DNA of 64,000 bases from positions 4,943,265-5,007,264 of the forward strand of contig NZ_KB900388.1 of NCBI RefSeq assembly GCF_000378825.1. The letters run 5' to 3'. Positions 16,780 through 25,548 of the stretch are shown here, piece after piece. This DNA comes from Salinispora vitiensis (GTDB lineage: Bacteria; Actinomycetota; Actinomycetes; Mycobacteriales; Micromonosporaceae). A program made the translations under genes and the position numbers. Each line of letters begins with the position of its first letter. Position 1 is the first letter of the stretch. The notes under the pieces are model-generated. The model was not told where the DNA came from and did no database searches. It worked only from the letters and a program-made list of their open reading frames with translations.

Positions 16780-19041
16780 GTGCGTAACGCCCTGTACTCG
16801 TACGGCCGGCTGGCCGCCCGCCGGCCCTGGCAGCTGCTCACGGCCTGGCTCCTAGTGGCCGCGGCGGTCGTGGGCGCGTGGGTGACGGTGGGCACCAGCA
16901 TCGACGACGGCATCACCATCCCGGGCAGCGACAGCAGCCGTGCGCAGGAGATCCAGAACGCGGTGTTCCCCGCCTCCGCCCTCGGCAACGGCACCCTGGT
17001 GTTCCACGACCCGGACTCCTCGGTCACCGCGCCCGAGGGGCGGGCGGCGATCGAGGCTTCGCTGCTGGCGGTGCGGGACGTGGAAGGGGTGACCCAGGTG
17101 GTGCCCCCATTCCCGCAGCAGCCCGGCCAACCCGCGCCGCGGATCAGCGCCGACGGGCACACCGCGTACGCGCAGGTCTACTTCGACGTGCCACCCGCCG
17201 CCCTCGGTGAGCAGGATGCCGACCGCGTGTTGGCCGCCGCCACCCCGGCGGTGGACGCCGGGCTGGAGGTGCTCCCCGGTGGTCAGCTCGCCCAGGCTGC
17301 GGCCGGGGACCCGGGGCACCGCAGCGAGTTGATCGGTCTGGCCGTGGCCGCCGTCGTCCTGCTGGTGGCCCTCGGCGCGGCCGCGGCGATGGCCCTACCC
17401 CTGCTCTCCGCACTGGTCGGCCTGGTGCTTGGGCTCGCCGCCATCGGGCTGCTTAGCCAGGTAGGAGCGATCCCGGACATCGCGACGACGGTGGCGAGCA
17501 TGATCTCGCTCGGCGTCGGCATCGACTACGCACTCTTCATTGTCGTGCGGTACCGCACGGCCCGGCAGGAGGGGCAACCACACGAGCGGGCGTTGGGGGT
17601 CGCGGTGGCCACCGCTGGCGCGGCGGTGCTCTTCGCCGGCGCGACCGTCGCTGTCGGCCTCGGTGGCCTGCTGCTGGCCGGGCTGCCGCTGCTGACCTCG
17701 CTGGGGTGGACCGCCGCCGTAGCGGTCGGACTGTCGGTGGTGGCCGCGGTCGGCGTGCTGCCGGCCGTCCTCGGGGTTGTCGGCTCGCGGCTGGACGCCG
17801 GGGCGCTGCCGCGGCGTCGCTCGAAGAAGGCGCCGAAGGCGGGCTGGTGGCACCGGATCGGCGAGCGGACGGCCCGGCGGCCGTGGCTGGCGGTGGTCGG
17901 CTCGCTAATGGTGCTGGCGGTCTTCATCGCGCCGGTGGCGGACCTGGAGCTCGGCCAGCAGGACGGCGGCCACGACCCGGTCGGTACGCCCACCCGACAG
18001 AGTTACGACCTGCTGGAGTCGGCGTTCGGCCCGGGCGTGAACGGGCCGCTGCTGGTCGTCGCCGACCTGGGTGACACCGCCCAGACCGACCCGGCCACGG
18101 TGCAGCGGCAGGCCGTCGCTCTCGGCTCCGCCCTGGCGGACGTGCCCGGTGTGCAGTCGGTGCAGGGGCCGCGGGTCTCCACCGACGGCAGTGGTGCGCT
18201 CTGGCAGGTGGTGCCGACGACCGCGCCCAGCGACCCGGCCACCGGTGACCTCGTCACCGAGTTGCGTGCGGAGATCCTGCCGCCGCTGGCAACCGACGGT
18301 ACGCAGCTGCACGTCGGCGGCCAGACCGCCGCGAAGATCGACTTCACCGACCAGGTGGCGGAGCGGCTGCCGCTGGTGTTGGCGGTGGTGATCGCGCTGA
18401 GCTTCCTGCTGCTGGTCGTCCTGTTCCGCTCCTTCGTGATCCCGCTGACCGCCGCGCTGATGAACCTGCTCTCCGTCGGTGCCGCGTACGGCATCCTCAC
18501 CTTCGCCTTCGCCGAGGGCCACCTCACGGGGCTGCTCGGGCTGGACGGGCCGGTGCCGATCGAGAGTTACATCCCGCTGATCCTCTTCGCGATCCTGTTC
18601 GGGCTGTCGATGGACTACGAGGTCTTCCTGGTCTCGTCGATCGCCGAGCGGTGGCACGCGGTCCGGGACAACCGGCGGGCGGTGGTGACCGGGCTCGGCT
18701 CGGCGGGACGGGTCGTCACCGCGGCGGCGTTGATCATGTTCAGCGTCTTCATCAGCTTCGCCGGCCAGGACAACCCGCTGATCAAGATGTTCGGGGTGGG
18801 GCTCGGCGTGGCGGTGCTGCTCGACGCGGTGGTCGTCCGTGGGTTCCTGGTGCCGGGGATCATGGTGCTGCTCGGCCGCGCCAACTGGTGGTTCCCCCGC
18901 TGGTTGGACCGGCTCATGCCCCGGGTCGACCTGGAGGCGTCCCCCGTGACTGACGAGACGCCCGACGAGACGCCCGACCGGCTCCCGCCGGCCGACGCCC
19001 AGGCCGCTGTCGGGGCAGCTGACCCGGGCGGCGTGCGGTAG
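16780..19041 (+). CDS. MMPL-family (RND) lipid transporter
   Basis: A 753-residue inner-membrane transporter of the MmpL/RND superfamily, with 12 predicted helices in two halves. Each half has a large extracytoplasmic loop (about 45-180 and 405-520). The proton-relay Asp-Tyr pairs of MmpL proteins are present: D249-Y250 in GVGIDYALFIVVRYR and D612-Y613 in FGLSMDYEVFLVSSI. The GTG start follows GGAGG by 6 bases. A polar C-terminal tail (about 715-753) contains a repeated DETPDETPD. MMPL proteins export lipids or glycolipids to the outer envelope; the substrate is unknown. Its neighbours (DUF2993 protein, divergent two-component system) fit a regulated envelope-lipid unit. Confidence 0.92.
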   Translation: MRNALYSYGRLAARRPWQLLTAWLLVAAAVVGAWVTVGTSIDDGITIPGSDSSRAQEIQNAVFPASALGNGTLVFHDPDSSVTAPEGRAAIEASLLAVRDVEGVTQVVPPFPQQPGQPAPRISADGHTAYAQVYFDVPPAALGEQDADRVLAAATPAVDAGLEVLPGGQLAQAAAGDPGHRSELIGLAVAAVVLLVALGAAAAMALPLLSALVGLVLGLAAIGLLSQVGAIPDIATTVASMISLGVGIDYALFIVVRYRTARQEGQPHERALGVAVATAGAAVLFAGATVAVGLGGLLLAGLPLLTSLGWTAAVAVGLSVVAAVGVLPAVLGVVGSRLDAGALPRRRSKKAPKAGWWHRIGERTARRPWLAVVGSLMVLAVFIAPVADLELGQQDGGHDPVGTPTRQSYDLLESAFGPGVNGPLLVVADLGDTAQTDPATVQRQAVALGSALADVPGVQSVQGPRVSTDGSGALWQVVPTTAPSDPATGDLVTELRAEILPPLATDGTQLHVGGQTAAKIDFTDQVAERLPLVLAVVIALSFLLLVVLFRSFVIPLTAALMNLLSVGAAYGILTFAFAEGHLTGLLGLDGPVPIESYIPLILFAILFGLSMDYEVFLVSSIAERWHAVRDNRRAVVTGLGSAGRVVTAAALIMFSVFISFAGQDNPLIKMFGVGLGVAVLLDAVVVRGFLVPGIMVLLGRANWWFPRWLDRLMPRVDLEASPVTDETPDETPDRLPPADAQAAVGAADPGGVR

Positions 19042-19096
19042 ACGAGGTGGAGGGTTGCCGGCAGCGCCGCTGCCGGCGGAGCGGCGGGCTCACTGA

Positions 19097-19128
19097 TTGA
19101 CCCGTACGACTTGTACGAGTCGTACGCT
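19097..19128 (+). promoter_or_regulatory. promoter-operator of the orphan antitoxin gene
   Basis: TTGACC (19097-19102) and TACGCT (19123-19128) form a -35/-10 pair with a 20 bp spacer. A near-perfect 24 bp palindrome (19103-19126, 22 of 24 positions symmetric; arms GTACGAC and GTCGTAC around TTGTACGA) fills the spacer and overlaps the -10. The -10 ends 6 bases before the ATG, so the mRNA is probably leaderless. The TGTAC core recalls the YefM operator, and autorepression is the likely function. Confidence 0.65.
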
Positions 19129-19134
19129 CGGGTC

Positions 19135-19404
19135 ATGGGTGAGCCCGCCGCCGAACTCCCGATATCTGACGCCCGCGACAGCCTTGCGGATGTGGTCTCC
19201 CGCGCCCACCATGCCGGACGAATCACCTATGTCACCCGCCGCGGGCAGCGCCTCGCCGCCGTGGTCCCTGCCGAGGTGGCCGAAGCGATCGAACGAGCCG
19301 AGGACGCCGCGGACGTCGCCGCTGCCCGGGAAGCCCTCGCCCGCATCGACGCCGCCGAGGCCCCGATCCCGCTCACCCAGCTACGCGACGAGCTCGGCCT
19401 GTGA
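19135..19404 (+). CDS. Phd/YefM-type antitoxin without adjacent toxin
   Basis: An 89-residue protein with the Phd/YefM fold: N-terminal AAELPISDARDSLADVVSRAHHAGRITYVTRRGQRLAAVVP in family order (strand, helix, then a two-strand TYVTRRG..AAVV), followed by a helical, acidic C-terminal arm (EVAEAIERAEDAADVAAAREAL) that in this family wraps the toxin. ATG 19135 was chosen because it lies 6 bases after the -10; the N-terminal GEPAAELPISDAR fits homologues. No toxin of the RelE/YoeB, Doc or PIN type follows: the frame after the stop closes at once and the next gene is an MFS transporter. It may be a stand-alone repressor or an antitoxin for a toxin elsewhere. Confidence 0.82.
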   Translation: MGEPAAELPISDARDSLADVVSRAHHAGRITYVTRRGQRLAAVVPAEVAEAIERAEDAADVAAAREALARIDAAEAPIPLTQLRDELGL

Positions 19405-19527
19405 TCACCCCGGCCTAGCCGGGTTGGTCGCCAGCGGGTGCCGCTGCCGGCATCCCGGCGGTGCCCCGGTTGGGCGGGATGCGCAAGGATAGGTATGCCG
19501 TTCACCCCTTACCCGCGGGAGTCGTCT

Positions 19528-20943
19528 GTGGCTACCGACCTGACCGCTCCGGCCCGAATCCGGTCGGATGTGGCGCCGATCCAGCGGCGCACCCTGGGTC
19601 TGCTGTTCGGCACCCAGATCATCGGTGGCATCGGCGTCACCATCGGGATCGCGGTGGGGGCGCTGCTCGCCGTCCGGATCGCCGGCACCGCGGTCGCCGG
19701 TCTGACCCAGAGCGCCGCCGTGGTGGGCGCCGCGCTGCTCGCCATCCCGATCACCCGGATCATGAACGGGTACGGGCGTCGTCCGGGACTGGTCGTCGCC
19801 TACCTGGTCGGCGCGGCCGGCGCGGTTTTGGTGGTGCTCGCCGCGGTCACCCGGATCGTGCCGCTGCTCTTCCTCGGCAGTCTGCTGTTCGGAGGCGGCA
19901 CCGCCGCGAACCTCCAAGCCCGGTACGCCGCGGTGGACCTCGCCGAGCCGGCCCGTCGAGGCCGGCAGCTCGCCCTGATCGTCTGGGCCACCACCATCGG
20001 GGCGGTGGCCGCGCCGAACTTCGCGGCGCTCGCCGACACGGTCACCGGCGGGTGGGGGCTGCCCCCACTGGCCGGCCCGTTCGCGTTCAGCGCCGCCGCC
20101 TTCGTGCTGGCCGCCGGCGTGCTCTTCGCACTGCTGCGGCCCGACCCGCTGCGCACCGCGCGCCGGCTGGCGGCAGCCGAGCCGGCGGTCGCCCCGCCGC
20201 CCGTGGCCGCTCCGGTCACCGCCGCCCCCTCGACCGCTGGGCTCCCGGCGGCCGAGCCCACATCGCCCCCGAGTCCGGTGGCCGCACCCACGTCGCCCCC
20301 GGGACCGGTGGTCCGGCGGGGCGCGGGGATGCGGGCGGCTTGGCGGGTGGTCCGCGACCGCCCGGCGGCCCGGCTCGGCGTCGCGGCGGTGGCGGTGGGG
20401 CACGCGGTGATGGTGGCGGTGATGTCGATGACCCCGGTACGGCTCGGCGAGTCGCACGGCGACGCGGACGTCCTACGGGTGGTCGGGATCGTGCTGAGCC
20501 TGCACATCGCCGGCATGTACGCGCTGGCCCCGCTGGTGGGCTGGCTCGCCGACCGGCTCGGTCGGCCGGCGGTCATCCTCGGCGGGGTGGGACTGCTGCT
20601 CGCTGCCTGCGCCGTCGCCGGCACCGCCGGCCACCACACGCCGCTGCTCACGGTGGGTCTGGTCCTGCTCGGGCTGGGCTGGTCCGGCACGATGGTGGGC
20701 GGCTCCACCCTGCTGTCGGAGTCGGTGCCGGCGGCGGTGCGGCCGAGTGTGCAGGGCTTCTCCGATCTGACCATGGGGCTTGCTGGCGCCAGCGCCGCCG
20801 CGGTCAGCGGGTTCGTCATGCGGGCGGCCGGCTATCCGGTGCTCACCCTGCTGGCGGCGATCGTGGTGGTGCCGTTGGTGGCGTTAGCGTTACGTCGGGG
20901 GCCCGCCGGGGTGCCCGACCGGGAGGATGACACGTGCGGCTGA
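19528..20943 (+). CDS. MFS transporter
   Basis: Major facilitator of 471 residues with 12 hydrophobic segments split by a long central loop (about residues 220-275) rich in Ala, Pro and Ser. Visible features are GTQIIGGIGVTIGIAVGALL in segment 1, a motif A-like ITRIMNGYGRRPGL after segment 2, and WLADRLGRPAVIL in the second half. GTG 19528 has GGGAG at 19516-19520; an ATG at 19495 with AAGGAT is also possible and would add 11 residues. The substrate is unknown. The last codons overlap the DUF3046 gene. It is not part of the usual recA neighbourhood that follows. Confidence 0.83.
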   Translation: MATDLTAPARIRSDVAPIQRRTLGLLFGTQIIGGIGVTIGIAVGALLAVRIAGTAVAGLTQSAAVVGAALLAIPITRIMNGYGRRPGLVVAYLVGAAGAVLVVLAAVTRIVPLLFLGSLLFGGGTAANLQARYAAVDLAEPARRGRQLALIVWATTIGAVAAPNFAALADTVTGGWGLPPLAGPFAFSAAAFVLAAGVLFALLRPDPLRTARRLAAAEPAVAPPPVAAPVTAAPSTAGLPAAEPTSPPSPVAAPTSPPGPVVRRGAGMRAAWRVVRDRPAARLGVAAVAVGHAVMVAVMSMTPVRLGESHGDADVLRVVGIVLSLHIAGMYALAPLVGWLADRLGRPAVILGGVGLLLAACAVAGTAGHHTPLLTVGLVLLGLGWSGTMVGGSTLLSESVPAAVRPSVQGFSDLTMGLAGASAAAVSGFVMRAAGYPVLTLLAAIVVVPLVALALRRGPAGVPDREDDTCG

Positions 20944-21134
20944 CCGACTTTTGGACGCGGCTGGAGGAGACGTTCGGGCCGGGCTACGCGGCCAGCATCG
21001 CCAGCGACCAGGTCCTGGCGCCCCTCGGCGAGCGGACCATCGAGCAGGCACTCGCGGCGGGGGAGGAGACCCACGTCGTGTGGCGTGCGGTGGTCGCCGC
21101 CTACCCGGACCGGGTGCCGGCGCGGCTCCGTTGA
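20934..21134 (+). CDS. DUF3046 protein
   Basis: A 66-residue DUF3046 protein (MRLTDFWTRLEETFGPGYAA, then DQVLAPLGERTIEQALAAGE and VWRAVVAAYPDRVPARLR). It is a family conserved next to recA in actinobacteria. The function is unknown. It starts with GTG inside the end of the MFS gene, and about 180 bp separate it from recA. Confidence 0.88.
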   Translation: MRLTDFWTRLEETFGPGYAASIASDQVLAPLGERTIEQALAAGEETHVVWRAVVAAYPDRVPARLR

Positions 21135-21171
21135 GCAGTCATTTCGTTACGCTCGCGGGTCGTGCCACCGC

Positions 21172-21187
21172 TCGTACACCTGTTCGG
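21172..21187. promoter_or_regulatory. LexA (SOS) box of recA
   Basis: TCGTACACCTGTTCGG matches the actinobacterial SOS box TCGAAC-N4-GTTCGA at 10 of 12 fixed positions. It lies about 72 bp before a likely -10 (TAGCGT, 21259-21264) and 144 bp before the recA ATG. A similar box with the same variant half-site occurs upstream of lexA. Confidence 0.65.
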
Positions 21188-21315
21188 CTATTGTCCACAG
21201 CGAGGCGCTCGTCCACAGCTCACGGCATGGTCGCTGGTGTTCTGTCGGACCATGCGCCTAGCGTGTCCGCGTGACGCGAAGCTCAGCGAAGTCGGCGAAG
21301 GCAGGGGTAGCGACG

Positions 21316-22362
21316 ATGGCGGCAGTGCCTGATCGGGAGAGGGCACTCGACCTTGCTCTCGCTCAGATCGACAAACAGTTCGGCAAGGGTTCGGTGATGC
21401 GACTGGGGGAGCGCCCGGTCGTGCAGACCGCGGTGGTTCCGACCGGGTCCATCGCGTTGGATGTGGCCCTCGGCGTGGGTGGCCTGCCCCGGGGGCGGGT
21501 CATCGAGGTCTACGGCCCGGAGAGCAGCGGTAAGACGACGGTGGCGCTGCACGCGGTGGCCAACGCCCAGCGGGCCGGCGGCATCGCCGCCTTCGTTGAC
21601 GCCGAGCACGCCCTCGACCCGGAATACGCCCGGGCCCTCGGCGTCGACACCGACGCCCTGCTGGTCTCCCAGCCGGACACCGGCGAGCAGGCGCTGGAGA
21701 TCGCGGACATGCTGGTCCGCTCCGGTGCGCTCGACATTATCGTGATCGACTCGGTGGCCGCGCTGGTGCCGCGCGCCGAGATCGAGGGTGAGATGGGCGA
21801 CAGCCACGTGGGTCTCCAGGCCCGGCTGATGAGCCAGGCCCTGCGCAAGATGACCGGTGTGCTCAGTCACACCGGCACGACGGCGGTCTTCATCAACCAG
21901 CTCCGCGAGAAGATCGGCGTCATGTTCGGCAGCCCCGAGACCACCACCGGTGGGCGGGCGCTGAAGTTCTACGCCTCGGTCCGGCTCGACGTGCGCCGCA
22001 TCGAGAGCCTCAAGGACGGCACCGACGTGGTCGGTAACCGCACCCGGGTCAAGGTCGTGAAGAACAAGGTGGCCGCGCCGTTCAAGCAGGCCGAGTTCGA
22101 CATCATGTACGGCAAGGGGATCTCCCGCGAGGGGTCGCTGATCGACGTCGGCGTCGAGCAGGCGATCATCCGGAAGTCCGGCGCGTGGTACACCTACGAG
22201 GGCGATCAGCTCGGCCAGGGCAAGGAGAAGGCCCGCGAGTTCCTTCGGGAGAACCCGGACGTGGCCGCCGAGATCGAGAAGAAGATCCTGGAGAAGCTCG
22301 GCGTCGGTGCCGGCGCGGGTGACGCCGCTGGCGGTCCGGAGTTGCCGCCGGTCGACTTCTGA
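21316..22362 (+). CDS. recA: RecA recombinase
   Basis: ATP-dependent strand-exchange protein of homologous recombination and co-protease for LexA cleavage. The 348 residues include Walker A GPESSGKT (67-74), Walker B LDIIVIDSVAALVPRAE, the L1/L2 loop region (MGDSHVGLQARLMSQALRK; FINQLREKIGVMFGSPETTTGG, split across the loop) and an acidic/Gly C-terminus. ATG 21316 (AAVPDRERALDLALAQIDK) matches the start of actinobacterial RecA. A GTG at 21271, 6 bases after a TAGCGT -10, could give a leaderless form with 15 more residues. recX follows after 10 bp, probably co-transcribed. The SOS box at 21172 predicts LexA control. Confidence 0.97.
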   Translation: MAAVPDRERALDLALAQIDKQFGKGSVMRLGERPVVQTAVVPTGSIALDVALGVGGLPRGRVIEVYGPESSGKTTVALHAVANAQRAGGIAAFVDAEHALDPEYARALGVDTDALLVSQPDTGEQALEIADMLVRSGALDIIVIDSVAALVPRAEIEGEMGDSHVGLQARLMSQALRKMTGVLSHTGTTAVFINQLREKIGVMFGSPETTTGGRALKFYASVRLDVRRIESLKDGTDVVGNRTRVKVVKNKVAAPFKQAEFDIMYGKGISREGSLIDVGVEQAIIRKSGAWYTYEGDQLGQGKEKAREFLRENPDVAAEIEKKILEKLGVGAGAGDAAGGPELPPVDF

Positions 22363-22372
22363 GTAACGGCCG

Positions 22373-23032
22373 GTGACGTCACGACGAGCCCGTGCGGGGC
22401 GGGGGTGGGACGCCAGCCCACCGCGCACGGGTGACGCCGCCGCGGCGGCCCCCCGCCGCGGCCGACGTAACGCCGACGCCGCGACCAGCTCGGCCTCGCC
22501 CACGGACGAGGCCGAGCTGGCGCGGGAGCTCTGCCTGCGGCAGCTCGCCGTGCGTCCGCGTACCCGGGCCGAGCTGGCCCGGGCGCTGACCCGGCGAGGC
22601 ATCTCGGCGGAGGTCGCCACCGCGGTCCTCGACCGCTACGACGAGGTCGGCATGATCGATGACGCGGCCTTCGCGCGGGCCTGGGTCTCCAGCCGGCACG
22701 CCGGCCGTGGCCTCGCCCGCCGTGCCCTCGCCACCGAGCTGCGTCAACGTGGCGTCGATGGTGACGTGGCGAAGGCCGCGCTCGGCGAGCTGGACGACGA
22801 GACCGAGGCGGAGACGGCCCGTGCCCTGGCGGAGCGGAAGCTGCGCGCCACCCGGGGCGAGCCGGACGCGGTGTTTCGGCGACTGGTCGGCATGCTGGCC
22901 CGCAAGGGCTACTCGCCGGGGGTGGCGATTCGGGCGGTGAAGGAGGCGCTCGCGGCGCAGAGCGCCGAGGCGGCCGAGTTCGCGGAGCAGATCGACGCCG
23001 AGGCGCTCAGCGACGTCGAGGTCGATCCCTGA
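22373..23032 (+). CDS. recX: RecX regulator of RecA
   Basis: A 219-residue RecX protein that binds RecA filaments and limits recombinase activity. An Ala/Arg-rich N-terminal extension (about 1-45) precedes three-helix RecX repeats (LCLRQLAVRPRTRAELARALTRRGI; RYDEVGMIDDAAFARAWVSSR; LRQRGVDGDVAKAAL). GTG 22373 lies 10 bp after the recA stop; the family N-terminus is variable, so the exact start is uncertain. Co-transcription with recA from the SOS-controlled promoter is likely. Confidence 0.92.
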   Translation: MTSRRARAGRGWDASPPRTGDAAAAAPRRGRRNADAATSSASPTDEAELARELCLRQLAVRPRTRAELARALTRRGISAEVATAVLDRYDEVGMIDDAAFARAWVSSRHAGRGLARRALATELRQRGVDGDVAKAALGELDDETEAETARALAERKLRATRGEPDAVFRRLVGMLARKGYSPGVAIRAVKEALAAQSAEAAEFAEQIDAEALSDVEVDP

Positions 23033-23520
23033 CCGAGGGCTTACGTGGCTGCTTGTCGCAGTCACGCCAACCAAAGGCAATCGCGTCCCTTTTAGTGGTT
23101 TTATCCGATCACCCACTAGCGCTGCGTAACGCTGTAAATTCTCTCCGTTCGGATGTAATGATCATGGTTTCCTTGACCGGACCGGCTCCGGGGACCTAGC
23201 CTCGCCATAAGGCTCACATTGCCCGACCAGCGCAGGCAAAGCGCACAACATAGATCGCGTAACAGAACCGCATCACTTTGGCCGATTCGTTGGCCCTGTG
23301 TCAGCTCCGGACCCGGCCGGTCCGGAGTCGACGCGACAACTGCAGCTGCCGTCGGCAGTGCCGCCGCGGCACCGTCGACGGGAGGGCTCCCCTTTCGGTC
23401 AGCCGCTCCGGTCGGGCGTCCAGAGCCGCGGGAGCGCGCCCACCGCACGTTTGCTGGCGGCGCGACGGTCAAGGGGAGGCGCGCGATGGCGAGGCGGCAG
23501 GGGTCGACAGGAAATTCCCC
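23033..23520 (+). promoter_or_regulatory. long leader region of the RNase Y gene
   Basis: There is no gene in these 488 bp. A good actinobacterial promoter is seen: TTGACC (23173-23178), an 18 bp spacer and TAGCCT (23197-23202), which would give a 5' leader of about 310 bases before the RNase Y start. An open frame continuous with RNase Y reaches back to 23278, but its product is Arg-rich and lacks the membrane anchor at its start, so I treat it as untranslated. Confidence 0.45.
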
Positions 23521-25287
23521 ATGAGCGGGCTCGACGCGGTCCTCCTGGTGGCCGTCCTGCTGCTCACCGTCGTCGTGGTCGGTGCGGTGCTGATCGGCAT
23601 CCGGGCCGTCCGCGGCATCGCCGGCACCTCGCGCCCCGAGGACCCGGCCTTCATCGCGGAGAAAGACCGCCAGGAGCAGTCCCTCGCCGCGCTGCGGTCG
23701 GCCGCTGACGAGGCGAACAGCACCATCGACGCGGCGAAGTCCGCCGCCGCCGCGGCCCGCACCGAAGCCGCCGCCGCCCGCGCCGAGGCCAAGGCCGCCC
23801 GTGCCGAAGCCCGGCGGGTGCTCGACGGTGCCCGCGCCGAAGCCGACACCATCCTGGAACGGGTACACAAGCAGGCCGAGGCCGAAGCCGAACAGCTCCG
23901 GACCGCTGCCCGGCGCGGCGGAGAACGGGAAGCCGCCGTCCTCGCCGCGACCACCCGGGAACAGGCGGCCGAGGTGGAGCGGCGGGCCGCCCGGATGGAC
24001 GACCGGGAGCGGCTGCACACCGAGGAGGTCGAGCGGCTCGCCGAGCGGGACCGCCAGCTCGGCGCCGCCAACGCCGCTCTGGAGGCCCGGGAGTTGGCAC
24101 TCGCCGAGCGGGACCAGGAGCTGGAACAGGCCGAGCAGCAGCGCCGCCGCGAGCTGGAGCGGGTCGCGGGGCTCACCGCGGAGGCGGCCCGCGGCGAGCT
24201 GGTCGAGGCGATCGAGGCGCAGGCCAAGCGGGAGGCCGCGCTGCTCGTACGGGACATCGAGGCTGAGGCGCGCAGCACGGGCGAGGAGCGCGCCCGGCAC
24301 ATCGTGGTCGACGCCATTCAGCGGGTGGCCAGTGAGCAGACCGCGGAGAGCGTGGTCAGCGTCCTGCACCTGCCCGGCGACGAGATGAAGGGTCGGATCA
24401 TCGGTCGGGAGGGGCGCAACATCCGCACCTTCGAATCGGTCACCGGAGTCAACCTGATCATCGACGACACCCCGGAGGCGGTGTTGCTCTCCTGCTTCGA
24501 CCCGGTGCGTCGGGAGGTCGGCCGGCTCACCCTGGAGAAGCTCGTCCTGGACGGGCGGATCCATCCGCACCGCATCGAGGAGGTGTACGACCTGGCCCGG
24601 CAGGAGGTGGCGCAGCTCTGCCAGCGTGCCGCCGAGGATGCCCTGGTCGAGGTCGGCATCACCGAGATCCACCCCGAGCTGGTCGGCCTGCTGGGCCGGC
24701 TGCGCTACCGCACCTCGTACGGGCAGAACGTGCTCAAGCACCTCGTTGAGAGCGCTCACATCGCCGGGATCATGGCCGCTGAGCTGCAGCTGGACGTGCC
24801 AACGATCAAACGGTGCGCGTTCCTGCACGACATCGGCAAGGCGCTCACCCACGAGGTCGAGGGCAGCCACGCCATCGTCGGTGCTGATGTCGCCCGCCGG
24901 TACGGCGAGAGCGAGGACGTCGTGCACGCCATCGAGGCGCACCACAACGAGGTGCCGCCGCAGACCGTCGAGGCGGTGCTCACCCAGGCCTCGGATGCCT
25001 GCTCCGGGGGGCGGCCGGGGGCGCGCCGGGAGAGCCTGGAGGCGTACGTGCGGCGGCTGGAGCGGATCGAGGAGATCGCGGGGGGCAAGCTCGGCGTGGA
25101 GCGGGTCTTCGCGATGCAGGCGGGCCGGGAGGTCCGGGTGATGGTGCGGCCGGATGACGTTGACGACATCAGCGCCTCCGTGCTGGCCCGCGACGTGGCC
25201 AAGCAGATCGAGGAGGAGCTGACCTATCCGGGGCAGATCCGGGTCACCGTGGTCCGGGAGTCCCGGGTCACCGAGATCGCCCGCTGA
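23521..25287 (+). CDS. rny: ribonuclease Y
   Basis: Membrane-anchored endoribonuclease that initiates mRNA decay. The 588 residues have the complete domain order: N-terminal transmembrane anchor (LDAVLLVAVLLLTVVVVGAV, 4-23), a long Glu/Ala/Arg coiled coil (about 45-265), a KH RNA-binding domain (about 280-345; GRIIGREGRNIRTFESVTGV) and an HD domain with catalytic H436-D437 in FLHDIGK, ending in YPGQIRVTVVRESR. ATG 23521 was chosen because it sits just before the anchor and has AGGAA 9 bases upstream. It follows recX as in other actinobacteria but has its own promoter. Confidence 0.95.
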   Translation: MSGLDAVLLVAVLLLTVVVVGAVLIGIRAVRGIAGTSRPEDPAFIAEKDRQEQSLAALRSAADEANSTIDAAKSAAAAARTEAAAARAEAKAARAEARRVLDGARAEADTILERVHKQAEAEAEQLRTAARRGGEREAAVLAATTREQAAEVERRAARMDDRERLHTEEVERLAERDRQLGAANAALEARELALAERDQELEQAEQQRRRELERVAGLTAEAARGELVEAIEAQAKREAALLVRDIEAEARSTGEERARHIVVDAIQRVASEQTAESVVSVLHLPGDEMKGRIIGREGRNIRTFESVTGVNLIIDDTPEAVLLSCFDPVRREVGRLTLEKLVLDGRIHPHRIEEVYDLARQEVAQLCQRAAEDALVEVGITEIHPELVGLLGRLRYRTSYGQNVLKHLVESAHIAGIMAAELQLDVPTIKRCAFLHDIGKALTHEVEGSHAIVGADVARRYGESEDVVHAIEAHHNEVPPQTVEAVLTQASDACSGGRPGARRESLEAYVRRLERIEEIAGGKLGVERVFAMQAGREVRVMVRPDDVDDISASVLARDVAKQIEEELTYPGQIRVTVVRESRVTEIAR

Positions 25288-25440
25288 CTGCGTTGTGCCG
25301 GCCGCGCCAGCGTTGTGCCGGGTGCGCCACGGCGTGGCGGCGGAAGCCGGTCGCGGCGCCGGTCCGACCAGGTGTCGTCCAGCGGGGGAGCTGGTTGACG
25401 CCGACTACCGGAGCTGGTCTGCGTCGGTGGGACCCTCAGC

Positions 25441-25471
25441 GCCCCCTCGGTCGATGCAACGCCGAGGGGGC
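25441..25471. terminator. hairpin terminator between rny and gluD
   Basis: GCCCCCTCGG (25441-25450) pairs over 10 bp with CCGAGGGGGC (25462-25471) across an 11-base loop. It lies in the 260 bp between convergent genes and can end both transcripts. Confidence 0.65.
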
Positions 25472-25548
25472 AGGGTCGGGGCTGGTCACCCGGGTCGAGC
25501 CCGGAGCCGTGCCGGATCTGTCGTCCCGGGCCGGCCCGATGAGCTTGT

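Noticed and set aside
23278..23520. 81-codon upstream extension of RNase Y
   Set aside because: RNase Y homologues start at the membrane anchor, and the extension is Arg-rich with no conserved pattern.
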